From CBDCBA01 sp965214125 (GTDB lineage Bacteria; Planctomycetota; Phycisphaerae; Tepidisphaerales; Tepidisphaeraceae): a stretch of DNA of 64,000 nt. The notes beneath the pieces are model-generated. The model saw only the letters and a list, made by a program, of their open reading frames with translations. It did not search any database and was not told where the DNA came from. Where the stretch lies: assembly GCA_965214125.1 (NCBI GenBank), contig CBDCBA010000032.1, forward strand, positions 237,902-301,901, written 5' to 3'. Positions within the stretch are counted from its first letter, which is position 1, and every line of letters begins with the position of its first letter. Below, in pieces: positions 61,885 to 64,000 of this stretch. Both the position numbers and the translations under genes were made by a program.

Positions 61885-62526
61885 GTGGCCCTCCTCGACC
61901 GCATCCTCAAGCGTAACAAGAGCCTCACGCAGCTCACACGCCAGGAGCTGCGCAAGGAGGAGATATTGCTGTCCAAACGGCGGGACAAGCTCTTCGGCAA
62001 GATCGACGAAATCGCCACCCGTAAGCACGAGATCTTCCGCCAGGGCAAGCAGTCGTCGTCGCCGGAACTGCGAAAGAGTCTCGCGCAGGACTTCGAGCTC
62101 AAGACGCAGGAACAACTCATGGCCGCGCGGGAGTTGAACCTGCGCAGCAAGGAGCTGATGACCGTCGCGCGGCTGCGGATGGTCAAGGAGAACCAGGAGC
62201 ACGGCAAGTCGGCGGGGCGGCTGAACCTGACGGCGCGCGACATGGTGAAGGTCACGCAGTGGCTCGAAAGCGACGCCGTCGGCCAAGAGGTGTACGGCGA
62301 GAAGCTCGACCAACTGCTGGAGATCGGTCACGACGCCGATCGGGACGCGATCGAGTCCGCCGGATTGACGAAGGCCGGCAGCGACTTGATGCACCTGTGG
62401 GAGCAACTCGACGCCGGCGCGGTCGAGGAAGACGAGGCCTACCAGCAGGCGGAGGAGTCTGCGAGAACCCGCGCCGCCGGCGGCACGCCGAAGCAGAAGG
62501 ACGCCGTCGCCGATCCCTCGGCCTAG
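61885..62526 (+). CDS. Basic-to-acidic coiled-coil protein, last gene of kinase cluster
   Basis: A 213-residue, almost wholly helical protein. Residues 1-115 are strongly basic (LLDRILKRNKSLTQLTRQEL, RKEEILLSKRRDKLFGKIDE, ARELNLRSKELMTVARLRMV), and the C-terminal third is acidic (LWEQLDAGAVEEDEAYQQAE). A basic helical core with an acidic C-terminal helix is the charge layout of ESCRT-III subunits, but sequence similarity is not clear enough to assign the family. Start GTG at 61885. The stop (TAG) lies inside a family A repeat. Confidence 0.6.
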   Translation: MALLDRILKRNKSLTQLTRQELRKEEILLSKRRDKLFGKIDEIATRKHEIFRQGKQSSSPELRKSLAQDFELKTQEQLMAARELNLRSKELMTVARLRMVKENQEHGKSAGRLNLTARDMVKVTQWLESDAVGQEVYGEKLDQLLEIGHDADRDAIESAGLTKAGSDLMHLWEQLDAGAVEEDEAYQQAEESARTRAAGGTPKQKDAVADPSA

Positions 62527-62669
62527 CCGCGACTCAACGAGTCGCGGGCTCGGTTGAGTTGACCGCGACGGGAAGCATCCACACCGAAGCAAGCGTGGGC
62601 GCCGCGATGTTCGGGCGCGAGCGACGGGGTTCAACCGTACTCAGCCCGCGACTCGTTGAGTCGCGGCTA
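62524..62669. repeat. Paired nested palindrome, family A (perfect 27-bp inverted repeat)
   Basis: Units 62524-62550 and 62643-62669 are perfect reverse complements with a 92-nt spacer; core CCGCGACTC-aac-GAGTCGCGG. The left unit contains the stop codon of the coiled-coil gene. The spacer holds no gene. Confidence 0.88.
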
Positions 62670-62689
62670 GCGCCCGTCGCTTTCGGCCA

Positions 62690-63456
62690 TAGCACGATCT
62701 GCCGGCGGCTGGCGAGGCTGGGCGGCTCGCTCAAAAAAGACCCTGAAGGCGAGCGAGCAGGACCGCCCCGACGTCCGGGAGCAACGCGAGGCGTGGCCGA
62801 GGTTGGCCGCATCGCTCGACGTCGAGGACGCGCTCTTCGCCGACGAGTTCGGCTGTCGAGCCAGGGTTTGCCCTGGCCGTCAAACGAATATGTGCCGCCG
62901 GCGTGACTGGGCACCGGTGGGCGAGCGGTGCCACGCCAAGAAGCCGCACGGCCCCTGGATGAACCTGACGATGGTCGCGGCGTTGGGGCTCTGGGGCATT
63001 GTCGCCTCGCTCTGCAGCGACGGAGCGTGCGACGGCGCGTGCGACGGCGCGTGCGACGGCGCGATGTTCACCACGTTCTGCGGCGAGGGGCTGGGGCCGA
63101 AGCTACGCCGGGGGCAGGTGGTGATCCTGGTGGAGGACAAGCCCTACACTTGGACAACCTGGCGAGCCACAAGGTGGCCTCGGCGGCCAGGGTCGTCGAG
63201 GACTTCGGAGCCAGGCTCGTGTTCCTGCCGGATGAAGGGTGAACCCGGCATCTGCCGTACTCGCCCGACTTCAACCCGATCGAGCTGGCGATCAGCAAGG
63301 TCATGCGCGAGCTCGAGGACGTGGCGGCACGCGAGGTGCCGACGCTGGTGGAGGCCATCGGCCGGGCCCTCGACAGCGTGATGCCGATCCACGCGACCCA
63401 CTTCATCCGCCACTACCGCTACGAGGAAACGCGACGGGCGCTAGGCCGACACTACA
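62690..63456 (+). pseudogene. IS630-family transposase remnant
   Basis: Translated pieces in more than one frame match an IS630/Tc1-type DDE transposase: a segment LFADEFGC (first Asp), HGPWMNLTMVAALGLWGIVA, then, after a frameshift, LDNLASHKVASAARVVEDFG (second Asp), an in-frame TGA, and YSPDFNPIELAISKVMRELE (catalytic Glu). The N-terminal helix-turn-helix part is missing or unrecognisable. At least one frameshift, a nonsense codon and an internal 12-bp repeat expansion show it is dead. Terminal inverted repeats were not found. Confidence 0.8.
63025..63060 (+). repeat. 12-bp tandem repeat, three perfect copies, inside the transposase remnant
   Basis: GCGTGCGACGGC is repeated three times, encoding an Ala-Cys-Asp-Gly repeat where other IS630 transposases have one copy. 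Slippage expansion after inactivation is the simplest explanation. Confidence 0.85.
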
Positions 63457-63465
63457 ATCCGCATC

Positions 63466-63786
63466 GTGGCGTTCGAGGCGAGTGTCATCCTCCTGGCGTT
63501 GATCGTCACCCTGGGGCTCGTCGCCATCCTGCGCGACCCCAATGCCTGCCGATCAACCCGGCGGCCGCGCAAGCCGTTTTACTTCCCGTTCGTCCGCCCG
63601 CTGGTCCGCAACCTGCCGGGCGATCTGCTCGACGAGCGTTTGCACATGTATCGAGTCGACGGCCTGGAGGGCGAGAGCAACCTGCCGCGCTGCTACCTCG
63701 TCGACGCCAAGCACGCCGGCGCCGCTCTCGCGAAGGCCCGCGGCTGGGGCCTGAAAGTCCGCAGCGTCCGGCGCACGTTCCCGTGA
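63466..63786 (+). CDS. Small membrane-anchored protein, function unknown
   Basis: A 106-residue protein: an N-terminal membrane helix (VILLALIVTLGLVAILRD), a basic Pro-containing linker (RRPRKPFYFPFVRPLVRNLP), and a small soluble domain (LHMYRVDGLEGESNLPRCYL). GTG start at 63466. No family recognised. It follows the transposase remnant and may have been next to the kinase cluster before the insertion. Confidence 0.55.
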   Translation: MAFEASVILLALIVTLGLVAILRDPNACRSTRRPRKPFYFPFVRPLVRNLPGDLLDERLHMYRVDGLEGESNLPRCYLVDAKHAGAALAKARGWGLKVRSVRRTFP

Positions 63787-63897
63787 CCTCGCGCCCAAGC
63801 CGCGTTGCCACGGAGCTTCTTACGCCACCGCCTGTAAGCTGTTGCGCCAAAGACAGATCGCCCACGATAGCGACGACCTCTTACCCGGAGCTCGTCA

Positions 63898-64000
63898 TGA
63901 AGCGGATCGTGGAACGCGACCTGTGCAAAGCATTGTACCCCCTGCTTCTCAAGCGCTCCTCAAGCGCACCAAGCGACGGCCACGCCGGTGCCGCGCCCGG
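63898..64000 (+). CDS. Possible 5' end of a gene running off the window
   Basis: An ATG at 63898 (MKRIVERDLCKALYPLLLKR) opens a frame that reaches the window edge after 34 codons. There is too little sequence to judge coding potential or function. The preceding 110 bp hold nothing recognisable. Confidence 0.25.

Overview
The window is a high-GC, gene-dense bacterial chromosome segment. Its content fits Planctomycetota, and Phycisphaerae in particular, but there is no rRNA or other marker gene here, so that placement is inference. Supporting traits are the membrane pyrophosphatase, a phosphatidylcholine-synthase-type CDP-alcohol transferase, a glycogen debrancher, a PspA-like protein beside an AAA+ ATPase, and a Ser/Thr kinase with zinc ribbons.

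Layout. 1-10.8 kb: a co-directional minus-strand run with EF-P, a Uma2-type nuclease, a glycosyltransferase broken by an in-frame TGA, cysQ, cysC, cysD, a VapBC-like toxin-antitoxin pair, a cysN/cysC fusion, a DUF2061 protein, a polysaccharide flippase and a sulfotransferase (cut by the window edge). Together these make PAPS, recycle PAP, and export and sulfate a glycan. 11-25 kb: EEP-fold membrane protein, Pcs, hemC, M20 peptidase, ABC ATPase, proC, outer-membrane barrel, ABC permease, nadK, PhoD-like phosphatase, an arabinokinase-like GHMP kinase and rodA. 25-30 kb: higBA, a lipoprotein, a PspA/IM30-like coiled-coil protein, and an RHH antitoxin overlapping a single reading frame that fuses a PIN domain to an AAA+ ATPase. 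30-41 kb: debranching enzyme, GNAT, squalene-cyclase-like repeat protein, HMA protein, sigma-54 activator, Pmp3, RecQ, cold-shock protein and RuvB. 41-50 kb: O-acetylhomoserine sulfhydrylase and a type II fatty-acid-synthase-like locus (two ketosynthases, two hot-dog dehydratases, one ACP), in which one member of each duplicated pair has lost catalytic residues. 50-56 kb: ParDE-like pair, MetH without its homocysteine domain, membrane pyrophosphatase.

56.5-62.5 kb holds the most unusual locus. An operon-like series encodes a four-helix membrane protein, a non-RD Ser/Thr kinase ending in two zinc ribbons, three membrane proteins each ending in a zinc ribbon, a 41-residue membrane peptide, a 540-residue protein with a winged-helix-like middle and an ESCRT-III/Snf7-like C-terminal half, and a second basic-to-acidic coiled-coil protein. 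I know of no described system with this composition.

Across the window nearly every larger intergenic gap holds nested palindromes: 20-31 bp units, each a small hairpin, usually in head-to-head pairs that also form one large cruciform. At least eight stem families share this architecture, and several carry a 5' GTAG or TAG head like REP elements mobilised by RAYT transposases. An IS630 remnant lies at 62.7-63.5 kb. Several genes carry +1 frameshifts, mostly at homopolymers, which may be assembly errors. No tRNA, rRNA or CRISPR array was recognised.
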